A stretch of DNA of 64,000 bases from Heterohyrax brucei (GCA_028571685.1 CM053143.1:157102329-157166328); one strand, 5' to 3'; shown: positions 11,419 to 23,939, numbered from the stretch's first letter. Made by a program: numbers and translations. The notes: generated by a model from the sequence alone, not told the origin.

Positions 11419-12327
11419 GGTAATATACTCAAACATGAAATGAGCATGGACTTTTGGATTTCCCAATTGTTCTTTTTGGTGACTTTCTTTCTGTTTCATT
11501 CATTAGCAGGTTATAGAGACTAAAACTTTGAATAGCTCTTGACTACCTAGGAAAAAGGCCTTAGATTATGTTAATCCCCACCACCACATACACAGATGGG
11601 CTGTAAGAGGAAGTGGAAAAGAACTATAGAGCTATTGAGAAATGCATAAACATGTGTGTGGGAGGGGAAGATGACATAGTAGAAACTGACAAATATTTTG
11701 CATGATATCCTCTTGCAAAATACTGAGGTGCTATTTTCGGAGCAGTTAAATATCATGCCTTTAAATATTTAACACTATCTAGCAGCACCATCGCTTGTGT
11801 GTTCTCATTCGTTTCTGTTCATTGTATGTTTATGTTTTAGATACCTGCAATATATTTATAATAATTGTTTTTCTACATTGTTACTTTTACTTTGTATAAA
11901 ATGAGTTGTGTAATTGAGATTGCTTACATAACACCAAAACTAACCATGTTTCTATAGTTAGTCATCTCTCCTGTGGCAAATAGTCATGGGCGCTGTCTCA
12001 CTGTGGACCCTGCTGTAGACATAAAGGGTGCAGTGGTAATCCACAAGGTGTCTACTTGATGAGATAGTGTATTCAGGTAGGGGGAACACATGGAGATAAA
12101 TAAGCTAATAAATAAATGGATTTCTAGTACCCTTTTCTTCATTTTAGATTGTTCATCAGACAAGAATTCCTATGTGCATTTCCTAAAGGATTGTTTCCTT
12201 TTCAAATGTTGTTAGTTCTGTAAATAGGTAATAAGTTTTATTTTAACCTGAAAACTATTAGTTTATAAATTTTAGATCCTCAAGTTAGTGTTATTCTTGT
12301 TAGATGTGGTTTGCAACTCGTAGAAAC

Positions 12328-12745
12328 ACTTCAGAAGAAAGCCCTGCCTGGTCCTGCACCATCCGTGTGACTGTTGCTCGTTCTGAGCCCGTGTTGCAGC
12401 CGGTTGTGCCAGTCCATGTCACGGAGGGTCTTCCTTTTATTGCCTGACCCTCCGCTTTACCATGCGTGGTGTCCTTCTCCATGGGCTGATATCTCCTTAT
12501 AACGTGTCCAAAGTAAGTGAGACAAAGTCTCATTGTCTTTGCTTTTAAGGAGCATTCTAGCTGTACTTCTTCCAGGATGGATTCATTCAATTTTTTGGCA
12601 GTCCGTGATATATTCAGAATTTTTTGCAGGCATCACAACTCAAAGGCAGTAACTCTTCTTCAGTCTTCCTTATTCGTTGTCCATCTTTTATTTGCACATG
12701 AGGCAGTTGATAACACATGGCTTGGATCATGAACAGCTTTGATAG
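12328..12745 (-). mobile_element. RTE-type LINE, 3' coding end
   Basis: Minus-strand remnant. Its reverse reading contains the RTE C-terminal pattern YFGHVIRR followed by K-x-EG and G-R-x-S-V-x-W, which corresponds to the end of the reverse-transcriptase polyprotein in BovB-like elements. It runs to 'catggcttggatcatgaaca'. 5'-truncated and decayed. Confidence 0.65.
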
Positions 12746-14074
12746 TGAAAATATTTACTTCACTGACGGCTATATTTTAAGAGTTCCAGGCACTTAGTCC
12801 ACATTTATAGAATGAATTTGTAGAGTTACTGGTCATTTATAGCCATTCTATGACTGAAGAGTCTATTTATTTATTTAGTTTTCATCTACGAATTTTATCT
12901 TTATCACTGCTTTGCTTATTTGACTTTTATTGTTTTTCCTACAGTTTCTTTAAGATCTTTGAATTGTAAAGATGTTAATCTTTTATGTCATTTTTTTCAA
13001 CTAAAATATTGAACTATTGTTTGCTTACCATTTTTAGGTTAATGTTTGTTGTGCAGAAATTTTGTTCATCTATTTAAATTACAAACTGTATTCTGGAAAA
13101 AGTTTTTTTCTACACTTGTCTTGAAATGACATGAATGTAATGTGTAAGTCAGTCAGTATTCTTAAAATTTTAAATGAGGTAATCAGATGTGAACACACTA
13201 TGAAATATGTAGTATTAACTAGTAGAACAGAATTTCTACAAATGGATTTCAGGCAAATTTTAGTGATTTGACTTTTGTATCCATGGTTATGTTGTTGTAA
13301 TAGCCAGTCCTTTATGTTTTCCTGATGGATTTTTTGAACATCATGTTCATATTAGTAAACTGATCACAGCCAGATGTCTTGCTTGGTGGATTTGGGTATC
13401 CGTTTAATGATAATTGTGACATTGATGTTCTAACTACACAAACTCAACTTGATTAAACATTCTTGAATCAGGGTATAAAAAGGGACTCATTCCCCAACAT
13501 TATGTTCCCTGGTGTTCTGGCATGGGCATGAAACTCTAATAGAATTTAAATAGACCTCATAGGGCTGTGAGTTGTCTGGTGCAGAAAGAAGCAGCAGGAT
13601 GTAGGTGGTGCCCCCAGATTCTCTGGATTGTGTATCTGGCCAAACTTTACATCTGGTGTTTCCCAGGCAATCTGGTGCCAATGTCATACAATGACACATC
13701 TGTTTTCAACAAATGTTTAAGTGCATTGAGTTCTTAAATGCCTGGCATGGAAAGCTGGCATCTAGTATTTCTAAAAATAAGTCTGAAATTTCAGCAAACT
13801 TGGGGTTATTAAATGCTTTAAAATGTTCTCTTTTCAGTAATCAAACTTTCCTTTTGCTCTTTCTGTCTGTCTTTTTAAAATGTAATTTTAAACCAGGTTA
13901 TGTTACTGTAAATTTATATAAATAGCCCATTTCAGCATCTAGGTAGATATTTGCCATTAACTCTGTTTGAATGGTTAATATTGAGTCACTGATTTGAATG
14001 CTTTCAGTCATTATCAACTGGAAAATTTATTTTAAGATAAAGTATGCATTTAGAATTCTCAAATGAAAGGATAG

Positions 14075-14270
14075 CGTACTGTGCATCAGGCCCTTAATGC
14101 ATATTGCTTCATTTAAATTTTGTAACAGTGCTGTTTAAAATAGATATTGCTTTCATTTCATAAATGAGGAAAATGAGGTCTAGAGAGACAAAGTAACTTG
14201 CTGAGATCATGTAGCCACTACATGGCTCAGCCCCATTTCTCCCCCAAGTCTGACTTCCAGTGCCACTTGG
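14075..14270 (-). repeat. MIR SINE, minus orientation
   Basis: It shows 'gcatcaggcccttaatgca', 'tcataaatgaggaaaatgag', 'agagagacaaagtaacttgc' and 'cagccccatttctccccc', in the order of a reversed MIR. Confidence 0.75.
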
Positions 14271-14716
14271 CCGTTATGATGCTGTCCATGACCAGATCTG
14301 CTATAGCAGGCGTGGCCGTTAGTGTTAGTGTTGGTGGTGATGCTGCGTTCTCTAACAGCAGGTTAAATGTAAATTGTTCATGCCATAATTCGTGTGCAGC
14401 TTTATTTGTTTATAGTAGAATAACTCTGCCCACTGAATTTCTATGGTGCTGTTTTTTTTGTGTGTGTGTTTTTTTTTAATCCACTTTACAACATTCTAAA
14501 AGCTGAAAATTTGCCTTGTCCCTGGCTGGTGCTTGTTTTTTCAGAATAAAGTTCATTGTCAGATCATTAATTAATAGATAATTTATTTTCCATATTCTTG
14601 AAAATTTAACATTCCCAATCTATAGCATTTTGGATGTTTTTAAACGTACTTATGACTTTAATTATCTTTAAACATCTTTACATAATAAAAACTTTTAATG
14701 GGCGGTATGAAGACTG

Positions 14717-15263
14717 TCAGTTAAGTCCACAAACTCCTCCTAGAAAAAGTGCTGCATGCCTCATTGCTGAATGTCACTGCAGTTGCCTTCAAAGTCCCTC
14801 CCTTGACAGGCAGTGCACTGACGACAGCGTCTGGTCCACCCTTCCAAGCAAGTTTGGAACTGTTTTTCTGGAGTGGCCATTACAGCTGTCGTTATATCAC
14901 TGTTGATGTCCTGAATGTGGTCCATATGTCCTGCTTTCAATATTTCCTTTATCTTCAGGTGAAGGAAAAAGTCACTGGGGGCCAGATCAGGTGAGTAGGT
15001 CGGGTGTTCCAATACAGTTATTTGTTTACCAGCTGAAAACTCTCACAGAAAACTAGCCAGTTAGGTTTCTGAATTTGCCACCATTGCACTGTGCTCAGTG
15101 GCCATTCCAGAAGTAGTTCCAAAATTGCTTTGAACGGTGGACTAGGGCCTCGCACAGGTGCATAGCTCCCCGAGGGGAGTACTTCATAAGTGACCATAGT
15201 GATATTCAGCAGTGAAGTATGTAGCACTGAGAGCAATTAAGTTTGAGGACTTAATTGTCAGAC
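14717..15263. mobile_element. Fold-back mariner derivative, copy 1
   Basis: Two inverted arms of about 165 bases (14717-14880 and 15092-15263) enclose a middle. Read outward, each arm encodes the end of a mariner transposase: the minus strand of the left arm gives FQTCLEGWTR... and CSDIQQ-stop, and the plus strand of the right arm gives QNCFERWTR... and HSDIQQ-stop. The middle, on the minus strand, carries HPTYSPDLAPSDFF, which includes the region of the third catalytic aspartate of the DD34D triad. A further upstream piece lies to its right. So this is a mariner 3' part joined head to head with a second, inverted 3' end. It has no complete transposase and cannot be autonomous. Confidence 0.75.
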
Positions 15264-15415
15264 ATCATTCATTCACCTGGCTTAGAACTGAAAAGGTATA
15301 CAATACCAATAATAATAATAGATATCTAGTACTGTGTAGCACTTACTGTGTGTCAGACATTCTTCTAAGAAGTTTTAATGTATTAATTTACTTGATCGTC
15401 ACTAAACCAATGCAG

Positions 15416-15581
15416 TAAAACCAAAAACCAGACTCACTGCTGTAGAGTTGGTTCTGACTCTAGCGACCTTATAAGATGAGTTGGAATGCCTCATAGAGTT
15501 GCCAAGAAACCCTGATGGATTCAAACTGTTGACATTTTGGTTAGCAGCTGTATCATTTAACCACTACACCACCAGTCTTTC
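15416..15581 (-). repeat. AfroSINE-like SINE, in MIR
   Basis: Full reverse copy starting 'aaaaccaaaaaccagactc' and ending in the head 'ccactacaccaccagtcttt'. Confidence 0.85.
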
Positions 15582-15587
15582 CAATGC

Positions 15588-15750
15588 GATGTACAGCCAT
15601 TGCCATACAGTTGATTCTGACTTCTAGCAATTCTATAGGACAGAGTAGAACTGTTCCATAGAGTTTCCAGGGAGTGCCTGGTAGACTTGAATTGCAAACC
15701 TTTTGGTGAGCAGCTGTTAACACTTAACCACTGTGCTGTCAGGGCTTCTT
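15588..15750 (-). repeat. AfroSINE-like SINE, in MIR
   Basis: Second reverse copy in tandem with the previous one: 'acagttgattctgacttcta', 'acagagtagaactgttcc', and a head ending 'ctgtcagggctt'. Confidence 0.85.
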
Positions 15751-16089
15751 TCAAACACAGTAGGTATTATTATTACTCCACTTTGCAAAGGAATGAACTG
15801 TAACGAGAGGTATACCAGAACCAGCTACCTCTTCAAGCTGTTTCCTGGCCATCCAGCTTCACTCCCTGGGGTAAGCAAATTGCAGTTTCTTTTGTCTCCT
15901 TCCAAAGATAGTCTGCACATATCAGTCACATATTAAGGCTTGAGTGTATGTATGTGTATAGATATATTATTTTCCTCTTGAAAAATTGATGACCTATTAA
16001 CACACACTTTTCAGCATCTTGTTTTTTTAAGTTCATGATAGATCTTGGGGATCATGTAATGCCAGTAACTAGAGTTTTCTCATTTATTT

Positions 16090-16550
16090 TGGCGATGACT
16101 CGTCCTTCAGTGGTTGGCTGAACCAAGCCCATTGTTGCAGTCACTGTGTCAGTCCATCTCACTGAGGTTCTTCCCCTTTTTCTCTGACCCTCTGCTTTAC
16201 CAAGCATGATGCCCTTCCCAAGGGGCTGGTCCTTTTGGTAACATGTCCAAAGCATGTGAGACAAAGTCTTAACCATCTTTGTTTTGTAGGAACATTCTGG
16301 CTGTACTTCCAAGACAGACTTGTTCGTTCTTCTGACAGTCCAGTATTGAGTATTCTTTGCCGACACCTAATTAAAAGACATCAATTCTTCTTTGATCTTT
16401 CTTATTCATGTCCAACTTTCATATGCATATGAGGTGATTGAAAATACCATGACTTGGAGCAGTTGTAGCTTAGTCCTCAAAGTGACATTGTTGCTTTTTG
16501 ATAATGTAAAGAGGTGTTTTGCTTGATTTCGTGATTGCTGCTTCTGTGCT
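16090..16550 (-). mobile_element. RTE-type LINE, 3' coding end
   Basis: Minus-strand remnant. The reverse reading gives GKGIMLGKAEGQRKRGR followed by a TSVRWTD-like block, the characteristic C-terminus of RTE/BovB polyproteins. It ends where a reverse SINE begins. Decayed and 5'-truncated. Confidence 0.7.
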
Positions 16551-16552
16551 TT

Positions 16553-16707
16553 GACCCATTGCTGTTGAGTCGATTTCAGCTTGTAGTGACAGTAGTAAAG
16601 AATAGAACAGCCCCATAGAGTTTCCACCAAGCAGCTGGTGGATTTGAACTGCTGACCTTTTGATCAGCAGCTGCAGCTGTCAATCACTATATCACCAAAA
16701 TTTCCTC
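16553..16707 (-). repeat. AfroSINE-like SINE
   Basis: Reverse copy: 'attgctgttgagtcgatttc', 'gaatagaacagccccataga', 'ggtggatttgaactgctgac'. It directly follows an RTE fragment. Confidence 0.8.
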
Positions 16708-18959
16708 CATGCTGTAGCTGTCTTAACTAATAGGTGTGAGTACTTACAGCTCCAAATACTCATTTTTGACATGTAGTTGATCACTTATCTGTCTATAGTA
16801 AAACTATATCACACATTTGTCTATAAAGCTTCATAAAGAATGTGATCCTTTTGCCGTTTTGTTAAATGCTTTCTATGGATATACCTTTTTCAGTAGCTTT
16901 ATGACATTAGGTTCATAGTACTTGAAGTGTGTGTTTATGTGTGTGTGTGTATTTCATACATAAATTTCTTAGAGTACTACACATAATGTAAGAATCAGAC
17001 AGTTGTATTGAAAGTATTTTTATTAATGTTTTGCTTGTGATTTAGTAACTCCTACTAAAGAAGGGAACATATCAACAACTTTTTTCTAAATAAAGTACCT
17101 GGGTTTTTTTTTTTTTTTTTCCATTTTAGACTTTGTAGAGTTTAATGACAAGCATACCACCTAAGAAGTGACCAACAGTCTTCCAGTTTTAAGATTTTTT
17201 TTCTGTAATTGGATTATGTGTTAATTTAGACAAAGTTGTTTTGAGTGAAATATAAGATTTTATTTGTGGAGAATAACTAGCAGAGGTGTGTTATTTTTGC
17301 ACGCAATTGTTAGGTTAATTTTATTTGAGGAAAGTAGCTAGAGAAGTGAGTTAAATTTTATTTTTGACATGATTTTCTGCCATTAGTTTTTATTTTTTCG
17401 TCTTCATTTTGTTGGCTACTTAGGAAACTTTTTAGAAAACACTTAAAACAAGTATATAAGCCAGGGTAAAAAAATGTTATTTGACGTTGTAGAGATTACA
17501 CATTAACTTTTGCCTACATTTTTAGTATGTGTGGTGATTATGTTTAAACACATACGTACACACACAATGTGTGAATACAAACAACTTCATATTCAGAGAG
17601 CGCCTCTATGATCCATTCTTAGATAAATGCAAAAAGAAATGGATATAAATGTGCCACTGTATATAAAAAGCCTTACTTACATAATTCCCTAACTGTGTAA
17701 AGCTAGAGTATACTTAGAAATGTTAAGAATGTTGGTGAAAACTAACCACATGGGTCAACATTCAGAATTTTATGCCAGTTTACTTAAAAGCTTGTACAGT
17801 TTTTGTTTATTTTGTCTTAGCTCTATGTTTCACGTTTCTTTTTTATTTTGGAAAAGCCAAAAACAATACTCTAAGCCAGCCAAGTGCCGTCGAGTCAGAT
17901 CTAACAAGGAATCTGTTTTTATGTGTGCTGTTTCCTGGAGCCCAAGGATGGGAAAATACTAGAGATGGGGTTGCGAGGCTAAACTGTATTCAAGTTAAAG
18001 CTGTGCTGTGTAGAATGGGGACATGTTAGCTATATTTCACTAGACAGGGACAGTGACGAAACATTTCAGATCTTATTACTGAGCTACAGGTATGGTTACC
18101 AAGCAATATATTTAACATTCTGAGTGTTCACTGACCTCACATAGATCTTAGCAGCGTGGAGCCTGATAGAGGCTTTCTCACTTGTTAAGTGACATCTTTA
18201 AGTGACTTTGTATGTAGAAAGAAAATCTGACTGTAATTTTATAATTTAAAATGTCATATGTCTTAACCTAATAACATGAGAAACAATGAAGATGTTTTTA
18301 GATATGCAGTGTTTGTGCAAATTCTAGAAGGATTTTAATTAGTAAAATTTATTAAATTCTCACATTTACCTTTTTTTAATGTCAAAAAGTAGTACATGTA
18401 CAACCAACTGTTCCTTTCATAGAAGGAAAGTAAATACTCATTTTCTGTCTTTTAAAAAAAAATGAGAAAACCAAGGTATTGTATCACTTGAGTACTTAAA
18501 CTGTTGTTGATGAGATTCTCTTCAGTGTTTTTGTTTTTCAAAATCAGCTTTCTACATTCAGTGGGCATACATGTTTGGGTGTGTGTGTGTGTGCACGCGT
18601 GTGCTCCTGTGCTTGTCTGATCTGTCTGTCTAATCCTGTAGGTGGGTTGTGTAGCTCACTATGTGTATCCTGTTTCTTCCATGTAGAAAACAAAGCATAC
18701 ATATAGCATAAACAGTTCTATTGAGATGATTGCATAGATACCCTAGATACATTTCACTGTAAAAAAGGAGATTGTGGACAGATATGTAGCCTCCTTTTTT
18801 ATTTTTATTTTTTGTATAACTTTAGGGTTATTGATACTAAGTTGTTTTGTGTTGTGTCTTTTGACACAGTGAAGTGTCACTTCCTTTGGAAAGCTTCTTA
18901 TGAACATAACTTTTCTTTTGTGTGCTGGATTCAGTGCTTATCCGGAAACCCTGCTTCCC

Positions 18960-19100
18960 CCATTTCTCATTATTGCACTTACCGTAATTCTTATTCCTTT
19001 CTTAGAATATAAGCTTCCCTAGGGCAGGTACCTGTATTATTTTAGGTGGACCAGGACTTGGCATAATTTCTGGCACTCATTAGGTACTTAACAAACACTG
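18960..19100 (+). repeat. L2 LINE, 3' end
   Basis: Words typical of the L2 3' UTR in order: 'attgcacttaccgtaattc', 'gaatataagcttccctaggg', 'ggcactcattaggtacttaa'. Confidence 0.55.
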
Positions 19101-20582
19101 CTTTGCCAAGATTACTTCCCCCATTTTAAAGAGGGCGGTGTCTGTTCTTACTGCCTTATGGAGTGATTTGGAAAATCAAATGAGAGTTTATACTTGTTTG
19201 CAAACTTCAGGACACTACACAGATTGATGTCAAATCAGTTATGGAGTATACTATATATGCTTGATGATGACTGGTGCTTTTAAAGTATCTGACCATTAGC
19301 AAAAGTGTTGGTATTATAGGCAGAATCTTGACAAGGCAACATTTTACTCTCTGACCTACCTATTTTTAACTAACAGTCTTAATAATTTCAGACGGTTTTC
19401 ATATAATCTGATATTTTCTTGTTCTACAGAAGGTAGAGAGGAGTGTTTATATCCTGATATTTCAGTGCTGCAGGCTCACAGTGTCTAAATTCACCAGCTG
19501 ATTCTGCTATCTGATGCAATGTTTTTCAGTATTACCTACGTATTAGAATCATGTCATCATAGTTTTGTTTTTAAAAGTAAAGATTCTTAGGCTCTACCTC
19601 TGATTCTTGGAATCAGAATCTCAGGGTGGGAGGGCAGAGTGCCAAAGTTAATTTTGTTGAGAATCTGGGAATGAGAACTACTCTAAATATATTCTAAATA
19701 TTGACTGAAAAAAAGGTGGCTTAATGTCACCAAAAGTATTTTTAATATAAAATATTATTGTTTCATATTATTAGATCCCTAGAACACAGACATTTGTTTT
19801 GTTGCTTTGGTGTATATTTTTTAGGCAGCTTGTGCTGAGGAGTGCACTGGATGGATAGTGTAATTGCTCAAAACCTTATGGCTTTGGCAAGTAGCTGATA
19901 AATGGGTTACAATTACCCAGGCTAAGAAATCATTCTTGTTTTGATTTAGGGGACTTTGGTGCCTTGAGCCAACCCTGACTTTTTTTTTTTTTTTTTTTTT
20001 TAACAGACCTTTCAGCTTTATATGTAGTCATTTTATAACTTACACATAAAAATGAGGGGGCAATGTATTCAGACAAGAATCTTGAGTAGCCACAGCCGTT
20101 TCCATTTGAGGCCATGAGTCTTCTCATTTATTAGTGTGATGATCAGAGTATGTTCCTCTGCCCTTAGTAACACATAGTACCAGCAGGCTAGCTGTCTATC
20201 ATAGAATATAACCTGGAGTGGTCTGATGGCCAGCTCGTGTCAGAATCTTGACTGTGAAAAACTGTTTGAAGGACATGCAGTCAACTACTGTCTGCTAGAG
20301 TTTATCCGTATATAAAACTAGGCCACCAAAAATCTGTTTTAAAGTTGTATGATTTTTACTATTCTCACCTTATGTTACATATATAAAAGGAACCATGAGT
20401 TACCAGTCACACATGTGTGCTGGAAGTTAATTCAGCATTTCAGCAGTTAGGTGGGAGCATGGGTATGGATAAATGTGAACTTTTTTTTTTTTTTTTTAAT
20501 AAGCTCATGTAATACTGCTGATATACTGACACTTATTAAAGTGTAACAGTTTAGGAAAGGTTGATTTTCCTTCCGCGTGTTG

Positions 20583-21480
20583 TTGTCAGGTGCCTTTGCG
20601 GCAGTCTCACTCCCGGTGACTCTGTGCACACTGCCTGGTCCTGCACCATCTGCCCGATCCCCACTGTGGTAGAACTCAGTGTTGCAGCCACTGTGTCCAT
20701 CTGTCTTATTGGGGGTCTCCCAGTTTTTTACTAACTCTCTACTTTGTCAGCCGTGAGATCTCTCTTCAGGAACTGTTCCTTTCTGGTGACATGTCCAGTT
20801 ACGTTTGTGAACTCATCCTAGAAGTGGTGCTAGTTACCTCATTGCTGAATATCACTACAGTCACCTTCCAAATACTTCTCTTGGAAAGCTATGCACAGTT
20901 GCCAGCACCTAGTCCACCCTTCAAAGCAGTTTTGTTTACTGGCTAAAAACTCCCACAGAGACAAATACACAGTTAAGTTTGTGACTTTAACCACTGTGCT
21001 GCTGTGCACAGTGGCCGTTCCAGAGGTAGTTCCAAAATTGAAAGGTAGACTAGTCACTGGCTTTGATGCATAGCTTCCCAAAGGGATTACTTAGAAGGTG
21101 ACTGAAGTGATATTCGGCAATGAGGTATGTAGCACTTAGAACAATTAAACTCATGGGCTTACTTGTTAGACCTCCTAAGTACAGTAAAGTCTCACCATCC
21201 TTGATTCTAAAGAGCATGATGGCTGTACTTCATCCAAGGTAGATTTATTGATTCTCCTGGCAGTCCACAATGTAGTCAGTATTCCTCATCAGCACTGTAA
21301 TTCAAAGGTGTCAGTTCTCCTTAGGTCTTCCTTATTTAGTGTCCAACTTTCTCTTGCCTATGAAGCAATTTAAAGTACCATGGTTTGGGCACAGATAGGT
21401 GTGTCTTAGTCCTCAGTGTGACATCTTTGTTTTTTAATGCTCTGAAGACATCTTTTGCAGCATATTTGCCCAACAGAGTT
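20583..21480 (-). mobile_element. RTE-type LINE fragment split by a mariner
   Basis: 20583-20798 reads through 'gtcctgcaccatctgcccga', 'gagatctctcttcaggaact' and 'ggtgacatgtcca'. The RTE text resumes at about 21178 ('agtaaagtctcaccatcctt', 'gatggctgtacttcatccaa', 'ctttctcttgcctatgaagc'). In the intact copies at 12.5 and 16.2 kb these parts are contiguous. Confidence 0.65.
20799..21168. mobile_element. Fold-back mariner derivative, copy 2
   Basis: Same design as 14717-15263 but shorter. The left arm on the minus strand encodes CFEGWTR...YLEGDCSDIQQ-stop. The right arm on the plus strand encodes IASQRDYLEGD and a SDIRQ-stop ending. The middle on the minus strand encodes LWEFLASKQ and then jumps directly to the C-terminal block, so the YSPDLAP region is missing here. 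It sits inside an RTE fragment. Confidence 0.7.
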
Positions 21481-22659
21481 TGTCTTTAGTCACCAAAACC
21501 ATGACATGCAACCATCTGTAGCTTCAAGGGAGATGGGAAAGTAGTCGTATCCTTAGTTTTAGACCTTAAACCAAGAGAGAGAAAGTGCATAGAGCCGGCG
21601 AATTACTTCTTTCACAGTCTCTACCACAAATCTCCTTGTTGAAAATGGTCCAAAATTTCTTGTAGTTTGCCTTTAGTATAAGCTACTTTTTCTTATCGTG
21701 GTTTGATTTAGAAATTCAGAGCACATTTATTCTGAATGTGTTGATATAGACAATTCATTTTTGGAGCACAATTTAATTATTGTTTTCTTTTTAATGTTTA
21801 GCTTATTTATTTTATAAATTCCAAAATCCATGTGACTAGATAATATATTGCAAGCTTCAAAGCTTTTTGAGTGCTGGCTTTCTTTAGCCTTTTGAACAGT
21901 TTTTAATTTTGGCAAGATAAGCTGGAGACAGTGGCTGTGCTTGTTGAACGAATGCCAGATTTCATACTAAAATGGCATTCAAGAAGTTTTAAGAATCTGA
22001 TATGATTAAAACAGATGTAATAAAATTCTAGAGCTGAGATGAAGTTGCGTGCTGTGTCAAACTAGTTACACTAGTGTTTGAGAAAAGCAGTATGACAGAG
22101 CAGAGGTGACATGGTGAAAGGAAGAACTGATCAGGTAGCTCGAGTTTCAATTCCTCTCCACCAACTAAAACTAGCTGTGCTTGCAGTATAGCTATCTCTG
22201 TCATTTGGTTTCTCCTTTTTTTTTTTTTTTTTATAAAGAGCATTTAAGCCAAGGTCACAGTGTCCTTAGACTCCTCATATTAGGGAGGTGCTTGATACAT
22301 AGTTGAGTTTAGTTAACTGTTGATTTCCTTTACTGAGTGGATGAAGGTGAATATAGTATTTACCTTGAAAAGCAAGGTATCTGCAGGTCAAGATCTATGG
22401 CCATAACTTACCTTCCATGTAAAAGAAACTGTCACACTGTATCAGTTGCCCAGCTCTCTAGTGTGGAATGGCATAGTGTTAGTGAAATTGACTACCTGAA
22501 GTGAGAAAATTACTCTCAAACCAGTTTTTTAATGAATTATTTTATTTCATATACATATATCTAGTAAAGTTTAATAGGGATTATTAGAAAATATGACCAG
22601 AGTTTCAAAATCCATTGTTTTTATTTCTTAATTTGGTTTTTTTTTACCCTCCAAAATAG

Positions 22660-22775
22660 GATTTTAAGAGTGGACTTGGTATTACCATAATTCCTATGAA
22701 TGTAGCAAATGTAAAGCAAGTGGACCGAACTGTGAAACAATCCTTTGAAATAATCACTCCCTACAGGAGTTTTAG
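22660..22775 (+). CDS. ARAP2: ARAP2 exon: middle of PH2
   Basis: The exon is 116 bases. It starts on a codon boundary and ends with two bases of a serine codon. It encodes DFKSGLGITIIPMN and the next PH2 strands, which run through QVDRTVKQSFEIITPYRSF, the typical alternation for strands 4-6 of a PH fold. The acceptor follows a T-rich tract and reads AATAG; the donor is GTAAGC. The phase agrees with both neighbours. Confidence 0.95.
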
Positions 22776-23771
22776 GTAAGCTACTTTCAAACATTTATGA
22801 TTGTACAGCTATAGAAAAGCAAAGGGGATTTCCCTTGACATCACTAATGATTTTACCTTTTATAGAATAGTTAGTTGTCTCATATTTCCATACTGTCTAG
22901 TTTTATTAACCAGTTTTTTTTGGGGGGGGGGAAACTTGTGTCATAGACGTTGAATAATCATAAAATCTGCAGAGAAATTTATTTTATGAAATTTCAGTAG
23001 TTTCTTAATACCTCTTCATAGTAGACTTGGTGAATATGTAAGCTTTCATTCATCAAATAGATAACATATTTATTCACATTTAGAAGAAATAGAATTAAAA
23101 ATACATACATATATTACATGGTTTTAAATTGTTTTACTATTTTCCTTCTTTTAACCAGTCAAATGTAATCCATGTAATCCACCCTTTAAGATCAATCATT
23201 TTTCCATAATGTTTTTCTATAAGGAAAGTGATGCTAAATTTAAAGCATCTTATAGGCACTTAATGATCCAAATATATTAATATTTAATTATGTATTTTGT
23301 TTTGTGGTATTCTAGTAATTGTTTCATTATCACAATGAAATAAAAGTTAAAATCCTTAAAGTTTCATTGTGTATAACAGCTCCATAATTTTAGTATACAG
23401 AGTCAGTCTCTTATCAAGTTTAGCCACATGAATTCTTTTCTGAAATAATCAGTGCACCGCAGGGTACTATGCAGGTCAGAGTCCTTTGAGGGCCTAACAA
23501 TTACTTAGCATTTTCGAAAATACTGCCAAATCTGTTACTCGCTGTTGTCTGCCAAGGTGTATCCACTGACTCAAATTTTGAGAAAAACATGATAACATAT
23601 GATAACATGATAACATATTCATGTTCTAGCCTTAATTCAAAATGTAGTTATTGCTTATTGCTTATGACCAATCAGTCTCTTGTTGGATGGAACTGGAAAG
23701 CACCAGAAAGTTTAGCAGTATTGTAGTAATGATAAAGATACAAGGTACTTTAGGAAGAATATAACCTATTT

Positions 23772-23939
23772 ACCCAAAACCCCACTGCTGTTGAGTTGAT
23801 TCCAACTTGTAACCACTCTGTAGAACAGAGGAGAACTGCCCCATAGAGTTTTGTAGGAGTGCCTGGTGAATTTGAACTGCTGACCTTTTGGTTAGCAGCC
23901 CTGTATAGCTTTTAACCACTATGCCATCATGGTTTCCAT
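23772..23939 (-). repeat. AfroSINE-like SINE, full length
   Basis: Reverse copy: 'ctgctgttgagttgattcca', 'gaactgctgaccttttggtt', and a head ending 'gccatcatggtttcc'. Confidence 0.88.

Larger units (their letters stand above)
15318..15800 (-). repeat. MIR SINE split by two AfroSINE-like insertions
   Basis: 15318-15412 carries 'gcacttactgtgtgtcagac' and 'gaagttttaatgtattaat', and 15751-15800 carries 'agtaggtattattattactc' and 'ccactttgcaaaggaatgaa', consecutive parts of a reversed MIR. The word CCAATGC occurs at both ends of the first inserted SINE. Confidence 0.7.
3756..22659 (+). other. ARAP2: ARAP2 intron, 18.9 kb
   Basis: Phase-0 intron with GTGAGT donor and AATAG acceptor. It is dense with SINEs (about ten), five RTE-type fragments, three MaLR-like solo LTRs plus one partial, three MIR copies, an L2 tail and two fold-back mariner elements, all listed separately. 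3900-5040, 9140-9830, 10090-10760, 11420-12320, 12750-14070, 16710-18950, 19100-20570 and 21490-22650 show only AT-rich sequence, homopolymers and short GT or TG runs (16930-16950, 18577-18600). I see no conserved coding signal in them. Confidence 0.8.

Noticed and set aside
17875-17905. 'gtgccgtcgagtcagatcta' as a SINE copy
   Set aside because: Only about 25 bases resemble the tail block; too short to call, though it may be another bare tail.
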